Of a stretch of 64,000 nt of DNA, positions 52,401 to 60,889 are shown one piece after another. The stretch's first letter is position 1. Every line of letters starts with the position of its first letter. Origin of the DNA: Medakamo hakoo (lineage: Eukaryota; Chlorophyta; Trebouxiophyceae; Coccomyxaceae); contig CP089462.1 of assembly GCA_026636295.1 (NCBI GenBank), forward strand, positions 558,001 through 622,000. The letters are read 5' to 3'. The position numbers and the translations under genes were made by a program. The notes beneath the pieces were generated by a model. That model was not told the DNA's origin. It worked only from the letters and a program-made list of their open reading frames with translations, and searched no databases.

Positions 52401-53681
52401 GACCTGGACGCGCGCCCTGCCAGCTTGCGCTCGCCACCCAAACACGGCGTGGCCGTCACGTGCGTGGCGGCGGTGGGCGGCGGTGGCCAAGGCGCGGCCG
52501 GCCGCCCGGGCATGTTTTTGAGCGTGGGCGGGGATGGCGTCCTGGCCTGGCGGGCCGACAGCGGCGCCGGGTCCGCCGCCCCTCTGCCCGGCGGCGCCTC
52601 ACCCGCCCGGTGGGCGCGCGGCTCGGGCGACGGCGTCGTCCTGGCGGCCGCCCCCGACACGGGCCTGCGGGCGTGGCGGCTGGAGGGCGGCGCCCTCACG
52701 CTGGCGTGCGTCGTCCCGGGCCGCCCGGGCACGCGCGTCCGCGCCTTCGACGCCGCGCCCGCCGCGGGCGCGGCCCTGGTCGCCGCGTACGACTCGTCTG
52801 TGTGGGCTGTCCACTTTGGTTCGGGCCTGGAAGCCTGCCACGGCGCGGCGTCCCCCGCCACGCCGGAGATTGTCTGCCTTCAAACGCGCGGCGGGGCGCT
52901 GGAGCGCGCGGGCGCGGACGGTGCCAGCGGCCGCGGCCACGCCGGCGTCACGTGCGCCCGTTTATCAGCGGATGGGTGCACGGCTCTGACGGCCGCTGTG
53001 GACGGGTCTGTGCGCGTGTGGAACGCGCGGACGGGCGCGTGCCTGGCGGCCTTGGGGCGCGGCCCGCACGGCGACGCCGCGTGCGGCGCGTCGCTCGCGT
53101 TTGACGGCCGGGCCGCTGTCACCGTCTCCGAAGACGGCGTGGCAGCGGCCTGGGACCTGGGGAGTCTCTTAGACGGCGGGAAGTCGCCCGGCCCGCCCCC
53201 GCCCCCGGGCGCGCGCCTGGCCAAAGGCCTGCGCGTCGCGGGCGCGCGGCTGTGCCCGTCCGGGCGGGCCACACTCGTGTGGGGCGCGGGCCGGACGGCG
53301 GGCACGCCACCCGCCGCAGAACTCTGGCACCTGGGCGCCGCGTCAGGCCCTGTGCCCGGCCCCGGACCGTACCGCCTGGCGGCGCTCGACCCGCCGGCGG
53401 GAGGAGTCGCCGCCGCCGCCTGGTCGGCGTGCGGCCGGGCGGCCGCGCTCGCGTCGCCCGACGGCACCGTCCGCGTGTACCGGGCCGGCTGCTCCACCAG
53501 CGGTGCGGTGCGGTTCAGCGGGCCGGCCGGCGCCCTGGCCGGCGTCTTCATGGCCGACTCCCGGCCCACGGCGGCCGCATTTGACGTCCCTGACGGCGGC
53601 GGCGCGCCCACCTCGCTGGCTGTGGCGTGCGATGACGGCACCGTGCACGTCCTGGACGTGGCCTGCCTGGGCTGGGCCTGA
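49455..53681 (+). CDS. WD40 double-propeller protein with APAF1-like winged-helix/helical region
   Basis: A single exon from ATG 49455 encodes 1408 residues. The first 320 are low-complexity Ser/Ala/Pro. Residues about 325-530 resemble the winged-helix and helical-domain segment found after NB-ARC in APAF1-type proteins: SARLPAELWPAAAAFALVP, MGMLARLWGLV, GYWMPNAGHHLASAG and LLADPDWLDAKLRSYG. Residues about 635-1405 hold 12 to 14 WD40 repeats with GH...WD cores (LRGHTGAVG, DGSVRVFDLE, DGTARVWWL), enough for two beta-propellers. No P-loop or other NB-ARC motif is present upstream. The role is unknown; a scaffold or sensor is my inference. Confidence 0.8.
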   Translation: MTVRDLMAKLRLGRAGRAGEAPSSPPEPADARRAAAVSAVPPSPDRGQAETWPGSHARKSGEGTLPSSSTPSPQTASPWREAGRGTASSDPSTRRPSHSSDSNPERAASAATPSLPSLDSVLPPEVGAWDGRKATAPGAAFDAERAAAAAAATPAPPTATLTPRPPPPSPAGGAPEPSLDASAIPAIGGGTGAADVAAAARRSFGGPGPATVPVPALRLASLASGSESDDEGMGGQRAGTRAAAPMPTSPRDSTATAGGRRSSLSSQGTTLSSSAGTARSSFAAEATPADPAWAAHRPGGAGGPMAALLRPPSRAPTPAPGTAEEALASARLPAELWPAAAAFALVPSDTPLPMGMLARLWGLVAQAGGDLGAASAAAESVASALAAAGAAKVARLGDGSAWALPAAGLHTALIAARDGGPPAEHAALVAAYAASTPSLEGEGGAPSPPGPLPPGPLPPGPRRAARLAATPDDGYWMPNAGHHLASAGDGATLARLLADPDWLDAKLRSYGAAAVTADFRRALAPSLAAADPAMARRPPDGSSPAPIDAARLALAAFQMAAPAAAAAPTARGVLRSQMAGRLAAAPPGVLAPPSPAVLAAHAPADPPAPPPGAPAPPPPAVGLSPRAPTLEQAGGLARLTLRGHTGAVGRALVLPNGVDVATGAADGSVRVFDLEVGDCVLRLAGHAGPVTDLAVDAGGRLLLSAGADGRARVWELGGGRCVRELAGHTGPIHAAALDGRGRLALTAGADGALRAWDVERGTCAAALVGHGGAGVRALALAPDGRTALTGGEDFCGVVWDVMAGCAATRLEGHTGWVVGVALTPGGEAALTASHDGTARVWWLGHGGCCEHVLAGHTGRLSAVRVSGGAGGSPDVALTAADDGTARLWDWRAGRCLRVLGSPAASAWLADAALVAGPPAPGAGVAVTAAGDGTATVWSLDAPPGAPPAAVMRGHAGPVRAAALTRRGRFAVTAGDDCTARVWDLDARPASLRSPPKHGVAVTCVAAVGGGGQGAAGRPGMFLSVGGDGVLAWRADSGAGSAAPLPGGASPARWARGSGDGVVLAAAPDTGLRAWRLEGGALTLACVVPGRPGTRVRAFDAAPAAGAALVAAYDSSVWAVHFGSGLEACHGAASPATPEIVCLQTRGGALERAGADGASGRGHAGVTCARLSADGCTALTAAVDGSVRVWNARTGACLAALGRGPHGDAACGASLAFDGRAAVTVSEDGVAAAWDLGSLLDGGKSPGPPPPPGARLAKGLRVAGARLCPSGRATLVWGAGRTAGTPPAAELWHLGAASGPVPGPGPYRLAALDPPAGGVAAAAWSACGRAAALASPDGTVRVYRAGCSTSGAVRFSGPAGALAGVFMADSRPTAAAFDVPDGGGAPTSLAVACDDGTVHVLDVACLGWA

Positions 53682-54091
53682 AATTTTTGTTTTTTTTGCT
53701 GTCGATGCGTGGGCATCGATGTTCTTTTTTTCTTGTGCGTTTTTGATGAGCAAGCGTGTGCTGTGCTGTCCAGCAAGTGGGGCTGTGTGCGTGCGGGCTC
53801 CATTGGCCCCCCCCGGCCCCCGGCCCCCCGTTTTGATGTTGCGCCCGCCGCGCCCGCCACCGCTCCTTTTTTCCTTCTCTTTTCAACATTTTGCCGCTTG
53901 TCCTTCCTTGGCCCCCATTCTGAGCCGATGAACAGGACACACAAAGCGGAGATGGTGCGGGCCAAGTTTTCTTTTGGGCGGTGACGTTTCTGTAGCGAGA
54001 TGCTTTTTTCCTCCCTTTTTTCACCCGTGAAGCTGCGCGAGCTGGTCGCACCACTCCCTGTTCGGCGGCGCGCGCGAGCAGACCCAAAGAC
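53682..54091. other. Intergenic region WD40 gene/phosphorylase
   Basis: These 410 bp hold T-rich runs after the WD40 stop and an imperfect inverted repeat around CGATGCGTGGGCATCG (53703-53718). The phosphorylase promoter is presumably in the right half. No coding exon is supported. Confidence 0.45.
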
Positions 54092-56384
54092 ATGCAGCCT
54101 GCCCTCTCTCTCACGACGACCCGCGTGCCCGCGCCGGCCCGCGGCCGGGCCGCCCGGCGCCCGCTGGGCGGCCGTGCCCCTCGCGCCGTCTTGGAAGCCA
54201 CCCGCGCCCCTTCCCCCTCCTCGCGCAAGCCGGCGGCGTCTTCGCTCGCCGAAGAGGTCGAGCGCCGCCTGCAAATGGACGTCGGCGCCGACCCGGCGTC
54301 CCTGCGTTCCTTGCCCGCGCCCACCGCCTACCGCGGCGTGGCAGCTGCCGTCCGCGAAGACCTGATCGCGGGCCGCAACGCGACGCAGGCGCACTGGGAG
54401 TGAGTTGGTTTTTTTGCGAAAGGGCGCGCGAGCGAGCGGTGTGCAGCGGTGCGCAGCGCGCGCTGCCCTTCTTTGACCGCGTGCGTGCGGCGGCATCCGT
54501 GTCGATCGTGGGCCGGCCCGCCTGTGGACAGGGCAGGCGACGACCTTGTTTCCGGGCAGCAAGGAGGCTGCCTGCGAGCGGCGCCGTGACCGCCCGGGGC
54601 GGCGGCCGCTAAAGCACGGCCCAGGCAACGCCATCTCTCTTCGCGCGCGCACGTGCGCCCTGTTGACCAACCTCCCCTCCCTCCATCCATCCCTCTCTCT
54701 CCACCCCCCCCTCCCACCAGCGCCACCGGCGCCAAGCACGTCTACTACCTGTCCGCCGAGTTCCTGATGGGCCGCACGCTGACCAACGCGGTCTTCAATC
54801 TGGGCACCGACGGCGCGTACGCGGACGCGGTCAAGTCCCTGGGCTACGACCTGGAAACGCTGGCCGACGCCGAACAGAACGCGGCCCTGGGCAACGGCGG
54901 CCTGGGCCGCCTCGCCGCCTGCTTCCTCGACTCCATGGCCACGCTCGACCTGCCGGGGTGGGGGTGCGGCATCCGGTACCGGTACGGCATGTTCAAGCAG
55001 GCCATCGGCCCGGACGGCCGCCAGGTCGAGCTGCCCGACGTGTGGCTGACCAACGGCAACCCGTGGGAGGTCAAGCGGGAGGGCGTGACCGCGCCCGTCG
55101 GATTTTACGGGGCCGTCGACCCGGCCACGGGCAAGTGGGCGCCGGCCGAGGTCGTGACCGCCCAGGCGTACGACGTGCCCGTCCCCGGCTACGCCACGCC
55201 GACCGTCGGCAACCTGCGCCTGTGGGACGCGCTGCCCGCGTCGGAGCTAGACCTGGCGGCGTTCAACGAGGGCCGGTTCGTGGACGCGGTCGCGGCCGCG
55301 CGCTCCGCGGCGGAGATCACGGCCGTCCTGTACCCCAACGACGCGACGGAGGAGGGCAAGCTGCTGCGGCTGAAGCAGCAGTACTTTTTCGTGTCCGCCT
55401 CCATCCAGGACGCGCTGGCCCGCTTCAAGGCCACGGCCGCGGGCCGGGCGGGGGAGTGGGAGGCCCTGCCCGACTTCGCCATCTTCCAGATGAACGACAC
55501 CCACCCGACGTGCGCGGTGTCGGAGCTCATGCGCCTGCTGTTGGACGACGAGGGGCTGGACTGGGACCGGGCGTGGGCCATCACGACGCGCGCGCTGGCC
55601 TTCACCAACCACACCGTCATGCCGGAAGCCCTGGAAAAGTGGCCGGTGTCTGCCTTCTCCAAGCTGCTGCCGCGCAACTACGAGATCGTCGCCCGCATCG
55701 ACGCGGCCTGGCGGGCGTCCCTGCTGCCCAAGATCGAAGCGGAAGTGCGGGCGCACCCGCCGGCGCCGGCGCCGCCGCCGGCCAAGAAGGATGAGGAGAA
55801 AGGCGCGGCGACCGCCGCTGCCTCCTCCTCCTCGTCCTCCTCCTCCTCCTCCTCCGGCGCCGACTCGGACGCGGACGCCGAGGCGGCCTACGACCCGGCC
55901 GCCGCCCAGGAAGCCGCCATCCAGGCCGCCATCGAAGCCCGCCTCAACAAGACGGGCGTCCTGGTGGAGGAGCCGTGGGCGCCCGGCGTCAAGCTCATCA
56001 ACATGGCGCACCTGGCCATCGTCGGGTCGTCCGCCGTCAACGGCGTGGCCGCCATCCACTCTGAGATCCTGAAAGCCGACCTGTTCGCCGACTTTTACGC
56101 GCTGACGCCGTCCAAATTCCAGAACAAGACGAATGGCGTGACGCCGCGCCGGTGGCTGGCGCTGTGCAACCCGGGCGAGTCGGCGCTCATCACCCGCGCG
56201 CTCGGCACCGACGCCTGGGTCCGCGACGCGTCCCTGTTGGAGGGCCTCCGCCCCTTTGCCGACGACGCGGCCTTCCGCGCCGACTGGCGGGCCGTCAAGC
56301 AGGCCAACAAAGCCCGCCTGGCGTCCAAGGTCAAGGAGCTCACGGGCGTCGCGCTGCCGCCGGCCGCGATGTTTGACGTCCACA

Positions 56385-56415
<31 letters not shown>

Positions 56416-57196
56416 GATGAACATTCTGAGCGTCATCGCCCGGTACAAGGCCATCAAGGCCGCCAGCCCGGCGGAGCGGGACGCCATGGTGCCGCGCGCC
56501 GTCATCTTTGGCGGGAAGGCTGCGTCGGCGTATCGCGCCGCGAAAAAGATCGTGCGCCTCATCACGGCCGTCGGGGCCGTCGTCAACGCGGACCCGGACG
56601 TCGGCGACCTGCTGAAGGTCGTCTTCCTGCCCGACTACAACGTGTCCCTGGCCGAGGCCATCATCCCGGCCGCCGAGCTGTCCCAGCACATTTCGACGGC
56701 CGGCACCGAAGCGTCGGGGACGTCCAACATGAAGTTTGCCATGAACGGCTCGCTCATCATCGGCACCATGGACGGCGCCAACATCGAGATCGCGGAATCG
56801 GCGGGCGCGGAAAACCTGTTCATCTTTGGCGTGGACGCGGACGACGTGCCGCGCCTGCGCAAGGAGCGGGCCGACTTCACTGCGTACGACGCGGATTTCC
56901 TGGCCGCGTGCGCGGCCGTGAAGGCCGGCGAGTTTGGTGACGCCGACTACCTGGCCGAAATCATCGACAACGTCACCGACATGACGAAAGGCAACGACTG
57001 GTTCTTGGTCGCCAACGACGCGGCGGGCTACGCGGCCGCGCAGGCGGAAGCGGACGCGTGCTACCGCGACCAGGAGGAGTGGACGCGCCGGTCCATCCTC
57101 ATGACGGCCGGGTCGGGCGGCTTTTCGTCCGACCGCACGATCCAGCAGTATGCGGCGGACATTTGGGGCGTCGTTGGGACGCGCCGGCCGGAGTGA
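54092..57196 (+). CDS. PHO1: Alpha-glucan (starch/glycogen) phosphorylase, plastidial Pho1-like
   Basis: Releases glucose-1-phosphate from alpha-1,4-glucan. Exons 54092-54399 and 54721-57196 join in phase (GTGAGT donor), giving 927 residues. The leader of about 55 residues is Arg/Ala/Pro/Ser-rich, fit for plastid import. Family blocks: YYLSAEFLMGR, ALGNGGLGRLAACFLDS, FQMNDTHPT, FQNKTNGVTPRRWL, KRIHEYKRQLMN, and the PLP lysine in GTSNMKF near 775. Between the two domains, near 446-512, sits an insertion of Lys/Glu, a Ser11 run and acidic residues. It matches the position of the plastidial L80 loop of plant Pho1, absent from cytosolic and animal enzymes. Tandem after the WD40 gene. Confidence 0.95.
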
Positions 57197-57697
57197 GCGT
57201 GACGCGCGTTTCCGTGCGGGCCGTTTCAGCGCGGCAGCGTGTGTGTGTGTGTGTGTGTGTGTGGTGTGGTCGGTGGAAGTGTCGAGTTTCGAGAGTGTGC
57301 GCGCGCGTTTGTCCTTTTCTTCTTTTTACAAAACAACACTTGCTGCGCCCTCTCGTCAGGGGAGAGGGCGCAGGGTGGTGGCTGGAATCTGCGTGCGTCT
57401 TTGCGTGTGTGTCTGTGTGCGTGAGCGTGCGTGCGTGTTTTTTTTGGGCGTGAGAGAACAAAAAAAATGGAGGGAGAGAAGGTTGAAAAACCACGTTGCG
57501 ATGCTTTTTCTTATTCACACCTCACGCGCATCACGACTCTCAGCGGCCCCCCCGTCACGTGGGCTCAGTGGCGCGCAGCGTTTTATTCCCGACCAGGCGC
57601 GGCGTGGGCGAGGGACGCCACGCACGCACGCCTTCTCCTCTCCCCTCCCCTTCAACCATTCTCTCCAGGTTTTCACCACGCCCAACGGAAAACAGCA
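57197..57697. other. Convergent 3' region phosphorylase/secreted protein
   Basis: These 501 bp hold a (GT)12 run (about 57239-57263), a perfect inverted repeat CGCCCTCTC...GAGAGGGCG with a 12-nt loop (57346-57375) that could form a hairpin, and A/T patches. No coding frame looks real here. Confidence 0.5.
57346..57375. terminator. Hairpin-forming inverted repeat in phosphorylase 3' region
   Basis: The arms TGCGCCCTCTC and GAGAGGGCGCA are complementary around a short loop (CGTCAGGG), so the 3' transcript could fold into a stable stem. Whether it acts in RNA stability or 3' end formation is not known. I use the terminator type only as the nearest label. Confidence 0.4.
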
Positions 57698-58796
57698 TCA
57701 GCAGTTGTCCGCCGTCTCGCAGTGGCCCTCAAAGTCGTCCTGTTGTAGGGTGGGTGTGGGGCGTGTTGAGGTTGGGTGGGTGAGCAGGTGGTGCGGCAGC
57801 GAGGGCACAGCTTTTTCCATCCCATCCCAAAACAAAACGCGCCTGGGTGAAGTAGCTGCACGTGCCGCAATCCCACTCGCCCGACTGGCCGACGACGCCA
57901 TCGCAGTCGTCCGGGCCGACCACCACACATGCGCCGGCTTTGTTGGCGTACTCGCACACGCCGCAATTTTGCTGGAGCAGGCGGCGTGTGGGCGGGACGG
58001 GCGAGGCCGGCGGTTTGGGCGCGTCGGCGGCCGGTGCGGCCGGGGGAGGGGGCTTGGCCGCGCCGTCAGCGGCGGGCGCGGCGGGCGGAGGAGGCTTGGC
58101 CGGCGCGGCAGCCGCGTCGGCGGGCGGGGCGGCAGCAGTCGGCGCAGCCGCCGCGGCCGCTTTCTTGTCCGCCGCGTATTTCGCCGGGTCTTTCGCGGCC
58201 TTCGTCTTGTGGCTTTCCATCGCGGCGGCCATGTTGGGGCGCACCACGTGCGCGACCGTGACCGCGTCGTCCAGGGTGACGGGCGACGTCGCCGCCTCGG
58301 CGTCCGTGATGACGGCGCCCTCGCCGTGGCGCGCCGCCGTGTCCGCCGCCAGCCCGCCGGCCGTGAAGTTGCCCGTCATGATGGCCGCCTTCTCAAACGT
58401 CAGCGTGGTGCCGTCCAGCTTGGGCGACGACACCATCAGCACCAGCTTGTGCCCGGCCGGCAAGCCTTTTTTGCCTTCGACGACGACTTCCGCGCCCGCG
58501 TCAAACGCCGGCGTCTTCGACTTTTTGCCGAACAGGGCCGTCGATTCGCGGCGGGCGAACGACTCCTGGCCGGTTGGCGAGGTGTAGATGGCCAGGACGG
58601 AATCCACCAGCCCCTTCAGCGTCAGCGTCCCCTTTTCCGGGTTGAAGGTCGCGGACTTGGAGGTGAAGGCGTAAATGAGGTTGGGGTCGGTTTCAGGGGG
58701 GACGGCGGCCGGCGCGGGGGCCGGGGCCGGGTCGGCGGCGGTGGCGGCGCCGGTCAGCAGGGCCAGGACGGCGAGGAGGGTGAGGGCGCGAGGCAT
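57698..58796 (-). CDS. Secreted Cys-rich protein of unknown family
   Basis: ATG 58796 opens a signal peptide (MPRALTLLAVLALLTGAATA). I read exon 1 as 58796-57843 and exon 2 as 57739-57698, joined in phase 0 by a GC-AG intron (CAG|GCGCGT), giving 331 residues. Residues about 35-190 form a compact domain (NLIYAFTSKSATFNPEKGTL, LKLDGTTLTFEKAAIMTG-like strands) that I cannot name; it looks beta-rich. A Pro/Ala linker follows. The C-terminal 55 residues carry eight Cys (CGVC...CDGVVG...CGTC...HCETADNC). With the GC-AG splice the count is even and the protein ends on Cys; read-through instead adds a low-complexity tail. A cell-wall or extracellular role is likely. Confidence 0.65.
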
Positions 58797-59417
58797 GGCT
58801 GTGAGGAAGTCGGGCCTGTGTGTCGTTGGGGGAGCGCCGGCGGACAGGTGAGGGAACGGTGAGGGAAGGGTGGGTGGGGGTCGCCCAGCCAGCACCGCGC
58901 GCCTCTCTCGCATCGTCGCAGCGGCAAGGTCCCGTCCCAGCCGCCGTGGCGGCCGGGCCCGCGTGTCGGAATGCTCTGCCTTTCCCTCATCAATCAAGCG
59001 CAAGGCTTCTGACTCCCATCGCGCGCGGCGGGCGGCCCCCCAGAGGCCCGCGCCCGCCCGGGACGCCATCTCAAAAGGGCCGGCGCATGCGGGGGGGGCC
59101 AGGCGCAATTCGCCATCAACTCCCGTCCGGGCGACGCCGCCCACGAGCCAAGGCGGCTGTCCTCCCGGCTTCCGCTGCCCTGCACGGGGGCCCAAGGCCC
59201 AAAGCTGTCCACATCAGGAAGTGGGAGCGTGGGTGGGCGCGGGCGTGGGATGTGGGTCGGCGATGTGGGTGACAGCTTCGCACCTTCTCGCGCTCGCGTA
59301 TTTGGCGTGGGATTGATGGTGTAGTGCGTGAGATGCTCTCGACCCTGCTAGTTCCCTCTGCCCCTCCTCTCTGTCTCCATCCCCACACGGCCGTCGTTGT
59401 CGCACTCAACACTGAAG
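58797..59417. other. Intergenic region secreted protein/XRCC4-like gene
   Basis: These 621 bp are the longest gap without a supported gene. They lie upstream of the secreted-protein gene and downstream of the XRCC4-like gene, both on minus. Open frames exist on both strands but start without ATG and look like GC-rich shadow. I see no RNA gene. Confidence 0.45.
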
Positions 59418-60760
59418 CTACCCTTCCTCCATCGCACCCCCTCCACCGCCACCCTCCACCGGCTGCGTCGACGCCGCCGCCCCCGCCAGCGCGCTCGCCA
59501 CGCCCTCGTCATCCTCCACGCCCGCCTCCTCGCGCGCCGCGCTGCTCCCACTGCCCGCCGCCGAGTCGGCTTCCGTCTCGTACCCGCCGCCGCCGTCGTG
59601 CGCGACCTCGCCCTGGGCTTCGGGCGAGGGTGCCCGGCCGCCGCCGCCGGCGCCGGCGCCCCCGTTGCGGTCCAGCCACGCCGCCGGCGGCTGGGGCGGC
59701 TCGGCCGGCGGGGCCATGGCCGACCCGGCAGCCGTGTGGCCGGGCGACAGCTGGCTCTCGCCGCCCGGATAGGCGGGCGGCGGCGGCGGCGGCGGCTGAG
59801 GAGGGTGTGGAGCAGCAGCCGCGGCGGCGAGCGCGTCAGCCAGCCGCGCTTCCGCGTCCGCCAGCAGCGCCTTCTTCTCGTTGACGACCGCGGCCGCGGC
59901 CGCAAACAGCGCGTCCTGCTGGGCCGTCAGGTTGCGCACGGCCGCGTCCGCCCGGCCCTCCGCCGCGGCCGCCCGGGCGTCCGCCGTCTCCAAGTGCTCC
60001 TCCAGCGTGGCGATGACGGCCGCGCCCACGCGGGCGGCTTCAAAGGACGCGGCCAGCATGGCGGCCCGCAGCCCGGCCGCCACGTCGGGTTGCCGCACCA
60101 GCGGCAGCGCCACACGCCCGCGGTGGCCCGCCGCCTGTTGCTGCGCCTGTCCGTCTGGGCCCAAAATGGGCCAGGTCACGGACAGGGTGAGCTCGGGCGC
60201 GGCCGCGCCGCCAGGGCCCGCGACGCTGTGCGCGGCCGCGATGTGCGAGCCCGGCCTGAACGCGGCGGGCAGGGGCGGGGCGCGCCCGGCGCCGGGCTTC
60301 CAGCCTTCGGGCGGTGGAGGCGGGCCGCCCAGGCCGAACAGGACGTGGTCGCACCAGTCGGGCTGCGCTCCCGGCGGGACGGTGCGGTCTGGTGTGTGTG
60401 TGTGTGCGTGTGTGTGGGAGGGAGGGGGTGTGATGGGAGGACGAGGGATGGAGGTCGGGCAGGGACCTGGCGCGCGAGGACGCAAAAAAAAACGAATGGC
60501 CTTCCCCCCTGCCTTTTTTCGTGACCGAAACAAAACAACTCACCCGTCACCTGCCACACCGCATCCCCCGTAGTCACTGTGATGGTCAGCGCGTCGTGGC
60601 GGCCGCTGGCAAAGTGGGTGTAGGCAAAGACTTGGCCCGGCGCGTCGGCGAGCGGGGCGCCGTGCTGCGAGACTTCGGTCAGCGGCACGGCGGCCAGGCC
60701 GACAGAGTACCGTTCCGGGGGCTGGTTTGTGGTGGCGGGTCCCTCGTCCATGGCGTCCAT
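59418..60760 (-). CDS. XRCC4: XRCC4-like protein (non-homologous end joining), tentative
   Basis: Exons 60760-60544 and 60388-59418 join in phase (GTGAGT donor), giving 395 residues. The N-terminal half looks like an XRCC4-family head: ALTITVTTGDAVWQVTG parallels the human strand pair ITLTDGHSAWTGTV. A Pro-rich loop and further strands follow (LTLSVTWPIL). A helix from about 168 to 260 (AAMLAASFEAARVGAAVIATLE) ends in VVNEKKALLADAEARL, close to the human LNEKKTKIRSLHNKLL, which lies in the coiled-coil stalk near the LIG4-binding site. The tail is low-complexity and acidic. XRCC4 dimers scaffold DNA ligase IV. The ATG at 60760 sits in GCCATGG; an in-frame ATG at 60838 is an alternative. Divergent from TRM5 by about 129 bp. 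Confidence 0.6.
60391..60416. repeat. (GT)n run in XRCC4-like intron
   Basis: An almost pure GT dinucleotide tract immediately upstream of the acceptor on the transcript strand, where it reads as an AC repeat in place of the usual pyrimidine tract. Confidence 0.7.
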
Positions 60761-60889
60761 GGCGGTGTGGGGGTGTCGGAGCGCGCGCACAGGCGGCGCC
60801 GCCCCCGCGTTTTTTTTTAGTTGCTGGACTGAACGCATGGCTCGCCCCCCCTCACTCGCTCTTTCCGCTCTCCCGCCGGCGCGCGACAC

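Noticed and set aside
58820-59412. Open frames on both strands between the secreted protein and the XRCC4-like gene
   Set aside because: They start at GTG or similar codons, have biased composition, and show no splice-compatible continuation.
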